From: Flammeovirgaceae bacterium
GTDB taxonomy: Bacteria; Bacteroidota; Bacteroidia; Cytophagales; Cyclobacteriaceae
Direction of reading: 5' to 3'
DNA: 64,000 bases
NCBI GenBank assembly: GCA_015180985.1
Contig: CP054185.1
Span: 744,001-808,000 of the forward strand
The notes beneath the pieces are model-generated. The model saw only the letters and a program-made list of their open reading frames with translations, did no database searches and was not told where the DNA came from. Of the stretch, positions 15,214-25,800 are shown in pieces (position 1 is the first letter of the stretch; each line of letters starts with the position of its first letter). A program made the position numbers and the translations under genes.

Positions 15214-17526
15214 TTATTCGAATACATGCTTATTAAAAAGCAAAAATCCTACATGTAGCATTACGCCCAGGCGGTTTTCTTTATCATCATAATAGTTCAG
15301 GCTAAGGCTAACCGGGCCTATGGGCGAGTGGTACACCGGCCCGGTGGTGGCTGCAAAAAATACTTTGGTCAGTTCGCTGTCGATTACCGCTTCCTGATTG
15401 GCCCCTTGCCGGATGTACTCAATAGGCTTGAAGAGGTATCCATCCAATCGCCAGTCCAGTGTTCGGGGCTTGATAATTATAGCATGGCGCAAACCAAAAG
15501 CCAGGTAATTAAATGCCCTGAAGTTTTCGAGTATTACCGTGCGACTATCCTGCAGGGGCAAAAATGCCGGTGCATTAACAACGGTACCAAAGTAATTCCG
15601 AAACACGGGTTGATTGGAGAAAACTGCCTCAACATAATACCCCGGCCGGAACCACCCCTTACTATAAAACTGCTGAGCTGTTACCCGTAGTTGAAACCAC
15701 TGAAGGTTTCGGTTTGGGCTGTTTTGAATGGACGGGTCAGCGGTGGTGCCGGCAATGTACTTTTCAGTTACATTAACATACGCAAGCGCAAGTGAGAATG
15801 CGCTGCCGGCCGATGCATACTGTTTTCTGTCAAGCGTGCTGGACGTAAACTGAAATCCTGTTTTATAACCCGCCAGATCAAGCTTATCAAGTGTATCGGT
15901 ACTGTTAAATGACTTATAATTGGAATACCGGTCCTCGTTATTGAAGCCGGTAAAAGTAACATTGCTTTTAATTGTCCGCCCGATGGGCCAACCCAGGTTT
16001 AACGTGGCCTGGCGATCGAACCGGTTCAGCACGGTGGGTGAGGTTTTCTTCAGTAAATCATTGCTCTCAAGATAATCGTATCCGTTGTACATCACTTCGG
16101 GCTGTACGTAAAACCGACCAAAGAAGGGGAAATCAAGACGTGCACTGGCCAGCACCGATTGATAGAAACTGCCGGTTTGAAACGCGGTATAAAAATGACT
16201 CAATGCCCGGTTAAAATAAAAATAGTTTAAACCAAGATAAATGTTGCTTACGTTTCGGGTAGCCAGCACTCCGCCAAAATCAACCCTGAAATTTTTTTGT
16301 GGTCTCCGGGTTAGGTGCAATCGATAAAGGGAGCCAGAGGTGTCATAAGAAATACTTGGATAGATATTGTTAAAATAAGATTCCGATACCAACTTAAAAT
16401 AACCTTGTTTAATTTCCGACAGGCTTAGCGGATGATTTTCGGGTTTGTCATTAAAGATCCTCCGAATATATTTTCGTTGCTTGGAATTACATGAATGAAA
16501 TAAGAGCGGGCCGAAGCGTAGTGGAATTTTCTGTATGTGAAATGCTTCACGCGCTTGCGTTAGTTCCTGCACGCTGCGCTGCACCAGAATTCGTGATTTT
16601 ATTTCGGGTAACATGCGCAGTGTTTGCCGGTACCCACTGTCAATCAGCGCCCGGGCCTTATCAAAGTCAAAAGAGGTGTAGCCTTTCACGTCAGGCTCAA
16701 TGTAAATACCCATGCTATCCAGGTCGGCCGGATCGGAATTATCGAGCAACATGTACAATAATGAACGGGCAATAAGTTTCTCATCTTCACTGGCAGGATA
16801 CTCTTTATAAATTTTTGACGACACATTGCTGCCGATAATCACATCGGGATGAAACTCCTGGCTGGCCACATCCACGGGAAAATTATTGTAAATGCCCCCA
16901 TCGAACAGGTACTTTCCATCCACCCGGATGGGCGTATAGAAAAAAGGCACCGTTTGTGTTGCCCGTAAGGCATCAGCCAGCGATCCGCGTTTAAGAATTA
17001 CCTGACTTTGCGTAAATACTTCGGCTGCTACCGCCCGAAACGGAACCAATAAGCTATCAAAATTTTCACGGGCAGCTGCCGAGGCCTGCGCCAGTTTTTC
17101 CTGCAACATAAAGTTTAACGAAACATCACTGGCAATACTGGCATTTAGCTGAAATGCCAGGGCCGAATCGAGCGACAGGTTCAGGGTAACAAAATCGGGT
17201 GAGTTGTCCTGACTGTAGTAATGGTAGTTATAACCGCGCTCCGGCAACCCGCGTATCCATCGTAAAAAATCATCAGACAAAACCAGCTTCTCGATTTCTT
17301 CCGGGCTGTAACCGGCCGCATAAAAGCCACCTACAATGCCCCCCATGGACGTGCCCACGACATAATCAATTGGAACGTTATGCTCTTCTAAGGCTTTTAA
17401 TACACCAATGTGGGCAATGCCCTTTGCCGCACCGCCACTTAACACTAAGCCTACTTTTTGCGCAAAAGCGACCTGGGTAATCAAAAAGCCCATTACCAAT
17501 CCGATAAGCTGTGTGTGCCGGCTCAT
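15214..17526 (-). CDS. Patatin-like phospholipase with outer-membrane barrel
   Basis: A 770-residue protein starting at MSRHTQLIGLV with a signal peptide to about residue 22. The patatin domain (25-310) has the oxyanion loop LSGGAAKG, the nucleophile Ser60 in GTSMGG and the partner Asp209 in DGG, so lipid acyl hydrolase activity is expected. A POTRA-like linker (about 340-420) and a C-terminal 16-strand-like barrel follow, ending in LFNKHVFE. This is the layout of type Vd autotransporters such as PlpD, in which the lipase is carried to the cell surface. Confidence 0.9.
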   Translation of the reverse strand: MSRHTQLIGLVMGFLITQVAFAQKVGLVLSGGAAKGIAHIGVLKALEEHNVPIDYVVGTSMGGIVGGFYAAGYSPEEIEKLVLSDDFLRWIRGLPERGYNYHYYSQDNSPDFVTLNLSLDSALAFQLNASIASDVSLNFMLQEKLAQASAAARENFDSLLVPFRAVAAEVFTQSQVILKRGSLADALRATQTVPFFYTPIRVDGKYLFDGGIYNNFPVDVASQEFHPDVIIGSNVSSKIYKEYPASEDEKLIARSLLYMLLDNSDPADLDSMGIYIEPDVKGYTSFDFDKARALIDSGYRQTLRMLPEIKSRILVQRSVQELTQAREAFHIQKIPLRFGPLLFHSCNSKQRKYIRRIFNDKPENHPLSLSEIKQGYFKLVSESYFNNIYPSISYDTSGSLYRLHLTRRPQKNFRVDFGGVLATRNVSNIYLGLNYFYFNRALSHFYTAFQTGSFYQSVLASARLDFPFFGRFYVQPEVMYNGYDYLESNDLLKKTSPTVLNRFDRQATLNLGWPIGRTIKSNVTFTGFNNEDRYSNYKSFNSTDTLDKLDLAGYKTGFQFTSSTLDRKQYASAGSAFSLALAYVNVTEKYIAGTTADPSIQNSPNRNLQWFQLRVTAQQFYSKGWFRPGYYVEAVFSNQPVFRNYFGTVVNAPAFLPLQDSRTVILENFRAFNYLAFGLRHAIIIKPRTLDWRLDGYLFKPIEYIRQGANQEAVIDSELTKVFFAATTGPVYHSPIGPVSLSLNYYDDKENRLGVMLHVGFLLFNKHVFE

Positions 17527-17585
17527 GTTGTAAACATATACGAAAACCTGCACCGTAAAGTGCGCAAAAATTTAATTTTTTGGGA

Positions 17586-18851
17586 TTATAGTGCCGAAGC
17601 CAGAATTACCTGGCTGGCCGATGGAATTGCCTGTAACCGAATCATGATCTTGGTTTTAACTTCATCAAACTGTACACGATTGACAGCCTGAATGGGTTGT
17701 GACGGGGGAAGTTCTACCTTCAGGGCATCAACCTGCTTGCCGTTTTTCCAGAACCGATAGCACAGATGCGGACCGGTAGCCAGGCCGGTGCTGCCTACAT
17801 TGCCTATCCATTGTGCCTGTTTAACGCGCACCCCGCGCTGAATACCGGGAGCAATTTTCGACATGTGCAGGTATTGTGTAGTGTACGTGCTGTTGTGCCT
17901 GATTTTAACGTAGTTGCCGTTATTGGAAGTGTACCCGGCTTCTTCAACAATACCATCGCCAACCGAACGAATGGGCGTACCGGTTGGAGCTGCAAAGTCG
18001 GTGCCCAGGTGTGGTCGGTTTACTTTAAGCACCGGATGGAACCGCTTACCCGAATAACGCGAGCTGATGCGCGTAAATTCAATGGGATACTTGAGAAGCG
18101 CTTTACGTAAACTGTTTCCGCTCTCATCGAAGTAATTAAGCCCTTCGCCCTGATCAAAAGGAATGGCGTAGTAAGGGTTATTGGAATGATTAAAATAAAT
18201 GCCGCTGATTTTCTGGATAGCTATCGGCCTGCCTTCAACCTGAAGTTCTTCGTAAATGAGTTTGAACTCATCGCCACGCTGCAGCCGCTGAAAATCAACC
18301 TGCCAGGCAAAAATATCAACAAACCTGTTGGTAAGTTCATAGGAGATGCCCAGTTGAGCTATGGTGTGGAATAACGTTGTTCCAATTACTCCGCTGATTT
18401 CTTTTTCAATTACCTGCACCTCGCGCTGGCAAACATCTACCCAAAGCGATTCATCAAACCTAAATACGATGTAATCCACCGGATTGGGTTCGTATATAAA
18501 TGCTTTAGGTGTACGTAACGAATCGGCTGAACAGATAAATGTGTACTTCTTATCGGGGGCTACTTTACGTACATCAAAAACCGATCGCGGAAGCGATGCC
18601 ATTTGGTTAATCAGTGCGGCCGGCACGTTAAACTGTCGCCACAAATCAGACAGAAATTGATTTGGCTTGATCTTATCCTCAATAACCAGGTTATTATCTA
18701 TGGGTACCCCGTATCGGGTAACCGGAGCATTCGGGATGCTCACAGGAAAATATACAGCGGCAGGTTGTGCTTCTGATTGCTCAGGTGGATTGACGCTAAA
18801 CAATCCAAGCATCAGGAAGCCGCAAATTGACCCGACAATTACTTTCTGCAT
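17586..18851 (-). CDS. M23-family metallopeptidase (LytM domain)
   Basis: A 421-residue exported endopeptidase for peptidoglycan crosslinks. A signal sequence covers residues 1-28, a long N-terminal region (30-250) includes an OapA/SH3-like part, and the LytM domain covers about 270-385. All zinc and catalytic residues are present: His281 and Asp285 in HLGTD, His329 in YLHM and His362 in GPHLCY, so it should be active and is not an EnvC-type regulator. It sits between the patatin and dsbD genes on the same strand. Confidence 0.93.
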   Translation of the reverse strand: MQKVIVGSICGFLMLGLFSVNPPEQSEAQPAAVYFPVSIPNAPVTRYGVPIDNNLVIEDKIKPNQFLSDLWRQFNVPAALINQMASLPRSVFDVRKVAPDKKYTFICSADSLRTPKAFIYEPNPVDYIVFRFDESLWVDVCQREVQVIEKEISGVIGTTLFHTIAQLGISYELTNRFVDIFAWQVDFQRLQRGDEFKLIYEELQVEGRPIAIQKISGIYFNHSNNPYYAIPFDQGEGLNYFDESGNSLRKALLKYPIEFTRISSRYSGKRFHPVLKVNRPHLGTDFAAPTGTPIRSVGDGIVEEAGYTSNNGNYVKIRHNSTYTTQYLHMSKIAPGIQRGVRVKQAQWIGNVGSTGLATGPHLCYRFWKNGKQVDALKVELPPSQPIQAVNRVQFDEVKTKIMIRLQAIPSASQVILASAL

Positions 18852-18960
18852 TTCCGTGAACTTAGTTCAGCAGTTGTTTAAAAAATACCGGACAAGTTTA
18901 AAAAATGAGTTGTGTAAAGATAAACCTTTTTTGAAATGGTTTAGGATAAAGTCCGGCTGC

Positions 18961-21027
18961 CTACTTGTATAACTCGGCAAACTTCTTCTTGCCACTGTCA
19001 AGAAAGGCAGCAAACTTTTCCACGCTGCGATCGTAGCCATACGGCCAGGCCAGCACACGTTCATCTTTACCCACCAGCACATAAAACGGCTGGGCGTTAT
19101 TATCAAGGTTGGTTATCTGCAGGTCGGCATTTTTCTTGCCGATGGTTTTCTTCACTTTGTTATCGTACGAAGAGGTTATCCATTCGCTTTCGGGAAGCGG
19201 GGTTTTGTCATCCACGTAAAGGGCCACAATCACGTAATCATTTTTCAGCCGTTCAAGCACCAGCGGGTCGCTCCACACCACGGCTTCCATTTCCCGGCAG
19301 TTGGTGCAGCCATGACCGGTAAAGTCAATAAACAACGGTTTGTTTTGCTGTCGCGCACAGTTGAGGGCCTGTTCGTAATCGAAATAACCTTGTAGTCCGT
19401 GCGGAAGGTGCAAAAAGTCGGCATACTTGGGTGCATCGCAAATTTCATTGGCGCGCGTGCTGCGCGTCATGGCTACCAGGTCAAAATCGTGTGTGTGCTG
19501 CGGGGGCAGGTAACCTGCCAGGGCCTTAAGTGGCGCGCCCCACAAGCCGGGTACCAGGTAAATAACAAACGAGAAAACCAGCGTGGCCAATAACAACCGT
19601 GGTACAGAAATCCTCTCAACGGGGCTATCGTGCGGCATGCGGATTTTGCCGAGCAGGTAAAATCCAAGCAGTGAGAAAATGACAATCCACAAGGCAATAT
19701 TCGTATCGCGATCGAGCAGCCCCCAATGGTAGGCCTGATCGGCTATGCTGAAAAATTTCAGTGCAAGGGCAAGTTCAAGAAAGCCCAGCACAACTTTTAC
19801 TGCGTTCAGCCAGCCACCCGATTTTGGCAGGCCTTTCATCCACTCCGGGAAAATGGCGAACAGGGTAAACGGAATGGCAAACGCCAGCGAATAGGAAAAC
19901 ATGGCCAGGATCGGTTTTAAAATCTGCCCACCGGCCGCCAGCACCACTACATTGCCAACAATGGGTATGGTGCACGAAAAAGAAACCAGCACGAGGGTGG
20001 CTGCCATAAAGAAAATTCCGGCCAGGCCGCCCTTTTCTGCTTTTTGATCGGCCTTGTTTACCAACTGGTGTGGTGCAGTGATTTCGAACAGACCAAGAAA
20101 GGAAAGTGCAAACACAATAAAGATGACAAACACAAAAAGGTTTGGGGCCCAGTGTGTAGCCAGCGCGTTAAGTCCTTCTGCGCCCAACAGCACGGCAAAG
20201 AGTGTTCCGGCCAATGTGTAAATGGTAATTATGGAGGTACCAAAAATGATGGCATTGCGAATGCCTTCTTTCTTCGATTGGTTGTCGCGCAGAAAAAATG
20301 TTACCGTCATCGGCACCATCGGGAATACACAGGGAGTGATCAACGAAATAAGCCCCAGTACAAAAGCAAATACCAGGTATCCGAAGAACGATTCATTGTT
20401 CAGGCTATCGGTTCCATCCAGAATGGATTTATCCAATACCGGCCCTTTAACTCCGCTATAGGTTATTTGTGGTTGCACGGTGGTACCTGTTGTTTCATCA
20501 GGTTGAGGTTCGGGTTTGTCGGATAGTGTTTCATGTTGTTGTATTTCAATTTCCTTACCGGAAACAGTTATTCCGGTAAACTCAAAATCACTTTCAAACG
20601 GAATACACTTACCATCTACTTCAGTGCAGGTTTGCCCTTCAATAATACCGGCCAGTTTCAGCTTTGCAGTTAAAACTTTTATCCGTTGCCTGAATTCGCC
20701 CGTGTTCTTAAAAATCTTTACATCGCAGCCGAAGATTTCATCGTGCTTGGCAATGGGGTTAATGGCCTTCAGGTTGCCCACCAGTTCAAATGAATTGTTC
20801 TTCTCAAACGTAACGGTGGTGAGCATCGGCCCGCAATCGGGGTCAAAGTCGTTGGCATACACATACCAGTTTTTGTCGGTTGTTACCGTAAAAATCAGGT
20901 CCAGTTCTTCACCGGTTTTTACGGAATTTTTCTCAGACCGCCACGACCACGTAACCGGTTTAAGAATTTGTGCCTGAAGCACAGAAACGGAGCCAAGGAT
21001 CAGGACTATCAGTATTCTGCCAGCCAT
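18961..21027 (-). CDS. dsbD: Thiol:disulfide interchange protein DsbD family
   Basis: DsbD passes electrons from cytoplasmic thioredoxin across the inner membrane to periplasmic disulfide partners. The 688-residue product has the three expected parts: a signal peptide and N-terminal DsbD-alpha-like domain with the pair in QTCTEVDGKC (about 135-145), a membrane core of about eight helices with its two cysteines in ITPCVFPM and SFSCTIPI, and a C-terminal thioredoxin domain with the pair C574/C577 in GCTNC. It is a full-length member with every redox cysteine. Confidence 0.95.
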   Translation of the reverse strand: MAGRILIVLILGSVSVLQAQILKPVTWSWRSEKNSVKTGEELDLIFTVTTDKNWYVYANDFDPDCGPMLTTVTFEKNNSFELVGNLKAINPIAKHDEIFGCDVKIFKNTGEFRQRIKVLTAKLKLAGIIEGQTCTEVDGKCIPFESDFEFTGITVSGKEIEIQQHETLSDKPEPQPDETTGTTVQPQITYSGVKGPVLDKSILDGTDSLNNESFFGYLVFAFVLGLISLITPCVFPMVPMTVTFFLRDNQSKKEGIRNAIIFGTSIITIYTLAGTLFAVLLGAEGLNALATHWAPNLFVFVIFIVFALSFLGLFEITAPHQLVNKADQKAEKGGLAGIFFMAATLVLVSFSCTIPIVGNVVVLAAGGQILKPILAMFSYSLAFAIPFTLFAIFPEWMKGLPKSGGWLNAVKVVLGFLELALALKFFSIADQAYHWGLLDRDTNIALWIVIFSLLGFYLLGKIRMPHDSPVERISVPRLLLATLVFSFVIYLVPGLWGAPLKALAGYLPPQHTHDFDLVAMTRSTRANEICDAPKYADFLHLPHGLQGYFDYEQALNCARQQNKPLFIDFTGHGCTNCREMEAVVWSDPLVLERLKNDYVIVALYVDDKTPLPESEWITSSYDNKVKKTIGKKNADLQITNLDNNAQPFYVLVGKDERVLAWPYGYDRSVEKFAAFLDSGKKKFAELYK

Positions 21028-21080
21028 AATAAAATTTCAAATACAAAGCATAACGTTAAGTTCGGTAAAAAAGTTGACGG

Positions 21081-22439
21081 CTACGCACGGGCATAGTGTT
21101 TATAAAAGGCGATGATGGTTTCAATGCCGAGCATAAAATTCGTTACCCCGTAATGCTCGTTGGGCGAGTGAATGGCGTCCGAATCGAGGCCGAAGCCCAT
21201 GAGCACGGTATCAAGGCCGAGTTCCTTTTTAAACAAAGCAACAATCGGAATGCTGCCGCCATCGCGAGTGGGTATAGGGCGCTTGCCCCATACCTCTTCA
21301 AATGCAGTGCTGGCTGCTTTAAATGCTTTTGAATCCGTTGGTGTTACGGCAGCCTGCCCGCCATGCAGGGGTGTTACTTTTACTTTTACCGATTTAGGTG
21401 CAATCGACAAAAAATGCTTTGTAAACAATTCGGTGATTTCGTGATTCTCCTGGTTAGGAACCAGCCGCATAGAAATTTTAGCAAAAGCTTTTGAGGGAAG
21501 CACCGTCTTTGCGCCTTCACCGGTATAACCACCCCAGATGCCGTTTACATCCAGCGTTGGCCTGATGCCGGTGCGCTCCAGTGTGGTGTAGCCTTCTTCG
21601 CCCTGCACCTCATCGATGGCCAACTCTTTCTTGTATTGATTCAGATCAAATGGTGCTCTGTTCAATGCTTCCCTGTCAGCCGCACTGAGTTCAACTACCT
21701 TATCGTAAAAGCCGGGAATGGTAATACGGCCGTTCTCATCGTGCAGCGAAGCAATCATTTTCGCCAGCACGTTGATGGGGTTGGCTACTGCGCCACCGTA
21801 CACCCCCGAATGCAAGTCACGGTTCGGGCCGGTTACTTCCACCTCTACATAGCTGAGCCCGCGCAGGCCCACGGTAATTGAAGGATGATCCAATGATAGA
21901 ATGGCCGTATCTGAAATCAGAATAACATCGGCTTTCAGTTTTGATTTATTTTCCTTAATAAAAGTTGCCAGGTTTTCGGAGCCCACTTCCTCCTCACCTT
22001 CTACCATAAACTTCACATTGCAAGGCAGCGTATTGTGCTTCATCATGGCTTCAAACGCTTTTACGTGCATGTACACCTGGCCTTTGTCATCGCACGCCCC
22101 GCGGGCGTAAATCTTATCGTCTTTGATTACCGGTTCGAAAGGCGGTGACGTCCACAGGTTAAGCGGGTCGGGTGGCTGAACATCGTAATGGCCGTACACC
22201 AGCACGGTGGGTAATGATTGATTGATGATTTTTTCGGCATACACAATCGGGTGGCCGCTGGTTTCACACAATTCAATTTTATCAGCCCCGGCCATTGTGA
22301 GTTTTTCCTTCAGGAATTCTGCAGCTTTACGAACATCATTTTTGTGTTTACTGTCGGCACTCACCGAAGGAATGCGAAGCCAGTCGAACAACTCATCGAG
22401 GTAGCGCTGTTTATTGGATTGGATGTATTCTCTGACCAT
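21081..22439 (-). CDS. M20-family dipeptidase
   Basis: A 452-residue cytosolic zinc peptidase of the M20 family, cleaving dipeptides or other small peptides. Metal and catalytic residues are visible: His84 with Asp86 in YGHYDVQPP, Asp117 in GACDDKG, and the Glu pair in EGEEEVGS (E149/E150). No signal peptide is seen. The dimerisation domain covers about residues 190-350. The next gene upstream on this strand is a small monooxygenase-like gene. Confidence 0.93.
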   Translation of the reverse strand: MVREYIQSNKQRYLDELFDWLRIPSVSADSKHKNDVRKAAEFLKEKLTMAGADKIELCETSGHPIVYAEKIINQSLPTVLVYGHYDVQPPDPLNLWTSPPFEPVIKDDKIYARGACDDKGQVYMHVKAFEAMMKHNTLPCNVKFMVEGEEEVGSENLATFIKENKSKLKADVILISDTAILSLDHPSITVGLRGLSYVEVEVTGPNRDLHSGVYGGAVANPINVLAKMIASLHDENGRITIPGFYDKVVELSAADREALNRAPFDLNQYKKELAIDEVQGEEGYTTLERTGIRPTLDVNGIWGGYTGEGAKTVLPSKAFAKISMRLVPNQENHEITELFTKHFLSIAPKSVKVKVTPLHGGQAAVTPTDSKAFKAASTAFEEVWGKRPIPTRDGGSIPIVALFKKELGLDTVLMGFGLDSDAIHSPNEHYGVTNFMLGIETIIAFYKHYARA

Positions 22440-22508
22440 GAAATAACTGGTTTTAGGTAAGGCGTGAAATTAGTGGTTATATTTAATTGAATCAGGCGAT
22501 CTCGTAAA

Positions 22509-22832
22509 TTAGTTAGGATGCGTTGAGGGGTCAGCCTTGAAATACTTTCCAAGCAGCTTCTCGTCAGTCGTAAAACGCTCACATAAGGTGTCGATCTTGC
22601 TGTATTCGGTACTGTTTGCGGCGCGAAATACCTCATACGCTGACTTACTCTTCCACCTATCAATAGTCAAATATTCAAGCGGGTTATCGGCAGACTTCAG
22701 TAAATCAGTGCCCATGTATTTATTTGTTGATTTCCGGAAAAATTTCGCCCATTCGCCATCTGCTGCATACCACTTGAGAAACTCATCGAGAAAGTCAGGG
22801 TTGATTGTATAACGCCAAATGATCCGGTACAT
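22509..22832 (-). CDS. Antibiotic-biosynthesis-monooxygenase-like small protein
   Basis: A 107-residue protein starting at MYRIIWRYTI; a start 12 codons earlier is possible but does not add a recognisable domain. The pattern (strand, helix with EFLKWYAADGEW, strand LTIDRWKSKSAYEVF) suggests the dimeric alpha-beta barrel of ABM-type proteins. Function is unknown; members act on quinones, haem or reactive metabolites, or serve as stress proteins. Confidence 0.6.
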   Translation of the reverse strand: MYRIIWRYTINPDFLDEFLKWYAADGEWAKFFRKSTNKYMGTDLLKSADNPLEYLTIDRWKSKSAYEVFRAANSTEYSKIDTLCERFTTDEKLLGKYFKADPSTHPN

Positions 22833-22871
22833 AACACTGATCTTGCTGAAGTGACCCAAATTAACCACTCA

Positions 22872-25800
22872 TCAGAATCCATCGTCCTCTTCCTTTTTCT
22901 CCTGCTTCTTTTTGGCAGTGCCGGCACTCAGGCTATAGGGAACGTCAATTCCGTAGTAGTCTTTCCGGAACCGGTTAATAAATGCCAGCGTTTCTTCTTC
23001 GGTGCCGGGAATGAAAATCATCTCGCCCACTTTGGCTTTGCCCGAATTGGTACGCTTGGAGACGGTGGTGTTGAATACGTCATTTGATGAATACATGAGC
23101 AGCCGGTTGTCTTCGTACCCGAAGTAATACCATGAATCAGGCGAGGCTTTGATAAACACATTGAACACCGGTGAGCCGTCTTCGTTTTTCTTTACTTCCA
23201 TAAAACCTTCAAAACTTCCGTTGATGTCGGTTCGGTTGATGTTGGAAAGGCCCAGGCTGCCCTCGCTGTAAAAGGCTTTGTGTTTAGGCGACCACTTGAA
23301 ATTAATGTTGGCAAATGTAAGCGGTTTGGCTGTTTCGGGCAGCGTAGCCAGCGATACATAGCCTTGTGTGCTTCGCTTTTCATAGTCGCGCGCAACGCGT
23401 TCGCCCACGATATCGGCAATTTTGTATAGTAGATCGGTGCGGTCGCCCAGTCCTTCTTCCACCGATTCGTTCTTAACGACCGCGGCAATGTCGGCAGCCA
23501 TGGCATCAACCGCAGCCGGGGCAACCGGGGTATTGATAATGACCATCGCGTTCATCTGGATTTCATTGTTTTGCATGTTGCCCTGCCCTATGGCGGTTGC
23601 TTTAACGTTGAAATCTTTGCTGCCGCTAAACAGGTTTACCGGTCCTTCAAAGCGCACCAGCTGGGTCTCATCATTATAGGCAAATACTTTACCGCTCAGT
23701 TTATTGCCGGCCGCCTTTTCCCTGTCTTCAATCTTATACTCCTTGCTGGCAACATCGTAAAACAAGGTGCCGCTGGGCAGAAAGAAGTCTTCGTCCTCAT
23801 CGCGCTTTTCGTTTAAGAATGAAATATAGAGGTTGTTATCAAAGGCTGAGAGGTGCAGCCCGGCCGAAACCCTGCGGCCATCTTCGGTAAGGGCATTATC
23901 AAAATCAATCAACACTTCGGTTTCTTCACCGGATTGTTCGTAGCGGATCCAGGTGTTGTAGCCTTTAATGTTTTTAATATCCAGTTTAACCGAGCCGCTC
24001 AGTTGTAATGCGGGGCGCGTGGCATACATGGTCATATCGCCCTTGTAAAACATGCCGGCTCCCAGCACCAGGTGCATTTGTTCGGTTACGGAGCCGGTGG
24101 CTACGGTTTGCATGGAGGCCGTTGAATTTTTCCGGGGGGTTCGCTTGGAGGAAACAACTTCAGTTACCGGTTCAAGCCTGAAGTCGGTCATTTTAATGGC
24201 GAAGGTGTCTTTCAGGAAGTTAACATACTGATAGGTTGCATGACCACTAAATTCCTTTCTTGAAACAATATCTACTACACCATCGGTTAAGCGGTGATAA
24301 CCGTTTAGTGTGTCTAACACGATCACGGTGTTTTTCAGTGTACCAATGCGGGCATCTTCAAGAACGAGCACCTCGTTGTTCTCGGGGGTGATTTTGGCAT
24401 CAGCAACAATAATATACGGGATGCCACTTACTTTGAGTTGTTGTGTTTTCAAATCATACTCTGCCTTTTCGGCCATGAAATTGAGTGAGTCCAGTTCTTT
24501 GCGGGTAGTGTAGAAGTACGAGTTCTCCAGCGGCACATTGGGGCTTTTGGTCATGGAGATTTTCTGGGTGGTTAAATCCCAGCGCGCATTCGGAATAGAG
24601 GTTTTGAACTGAGCATACGGAAAGTTGATAGCGGCCTCACCTTCAATCTCCGGGCTGATGTCGGCATAGTTCTGGGCCAGGTTAAACTTTATCCGTACAT
24701 CCGTACCGTCAATCAACGGCTTGGAAGGATCGGCCGATTTAGCGCGGAAACGCGAATGCCTCGCGCCAAAATCTTTTGCCGAAAAACTCATCTCGCGCGA
24801 GAGCAACTCCGACCCGCGGGTTTCCAGTTTTCCCGCAGCAGTAACCCCAGTGCGCGAAACGGTTAAAATTCCGTTCAGTTGTGCGGTTGAATCATAAAGA
24901 TTAAATGGCACCGACTGATTTTTCAGCCGCATCTGGTCGCGCTTCGGGTACCACTTCATCTGAAAATCGGGTAAGGATGCCTGCGGAAAGTTTACAGCAC
25001 CGATTTGCTTTTCATCCAGGCGTGCGCGCTGACCTTTGGCAATAACGCTATCAGGATAAAACACAAAATCAGGCGACTTGACCGTAGCGGCCAGGTAGGT
25101 GATGGTTCCGGTTGAGCGGATACCCCGGTTATCGAGTGTAATAACGCCTTCAAATTTTCCATCACCTTTGTATAGTTGATACCCTCCGCGCGGAACGATG
25201 TGTTCAAACCCCAGCGATTTATCGGGCATGGTATGCAACTTCTCTTTGAAACTTGGAAACATGCCGCTGGAAACAAAGGTACCCTCAAAATTAATGGAGG
25301 TCGGATCGGCATCGTTCAGGCTGTCCAGTTTAAACGGAGGCACCACAAAAAATACAGACCGGTCGTACACGCCATTGAGCACTTCGGGCCTGTCAAAATA
25401 AATCACACCACCCGTGGTGGCATCCAGCCTGGGGTAATTGGGTATTTTTTTCTTGCCCGATTTATTATCGGGCCGGCTGATGTACAGGGTGCCCGATGAT
25501 TTCGAAATATCGCCCAGTCCGCCCTCGGCTGCCGCGGTGGAGTCAGCACCTACCATCGAGTTGTTGATTTTTCTGCGCACCAGCTGGCCACGTGCATTTT
25601 TTTCCATCGCATAAAAATTGATGGAGTCAATCTTATTCAGGTTAATAAAAAAGCTGTCGTACTTGAGTGTAAAATCCTTGCCCGTTATTTCAAAGTTCCC
25701 GGCTGTAATGGTGCCGTCAAACTTGATGTCGCGGTTCTGAAGCACGGTAATCACGCTGCTATCGGGTTTGATTACCACATTCAGTGAATCGCTCAAACTG

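Noticed and set aside
20044-20526. Long plus-strand frame opposite dsbD
   Set aside because: It is antisense to a well-supported gene with all redox motifs, and its translation has no recognisable fold.
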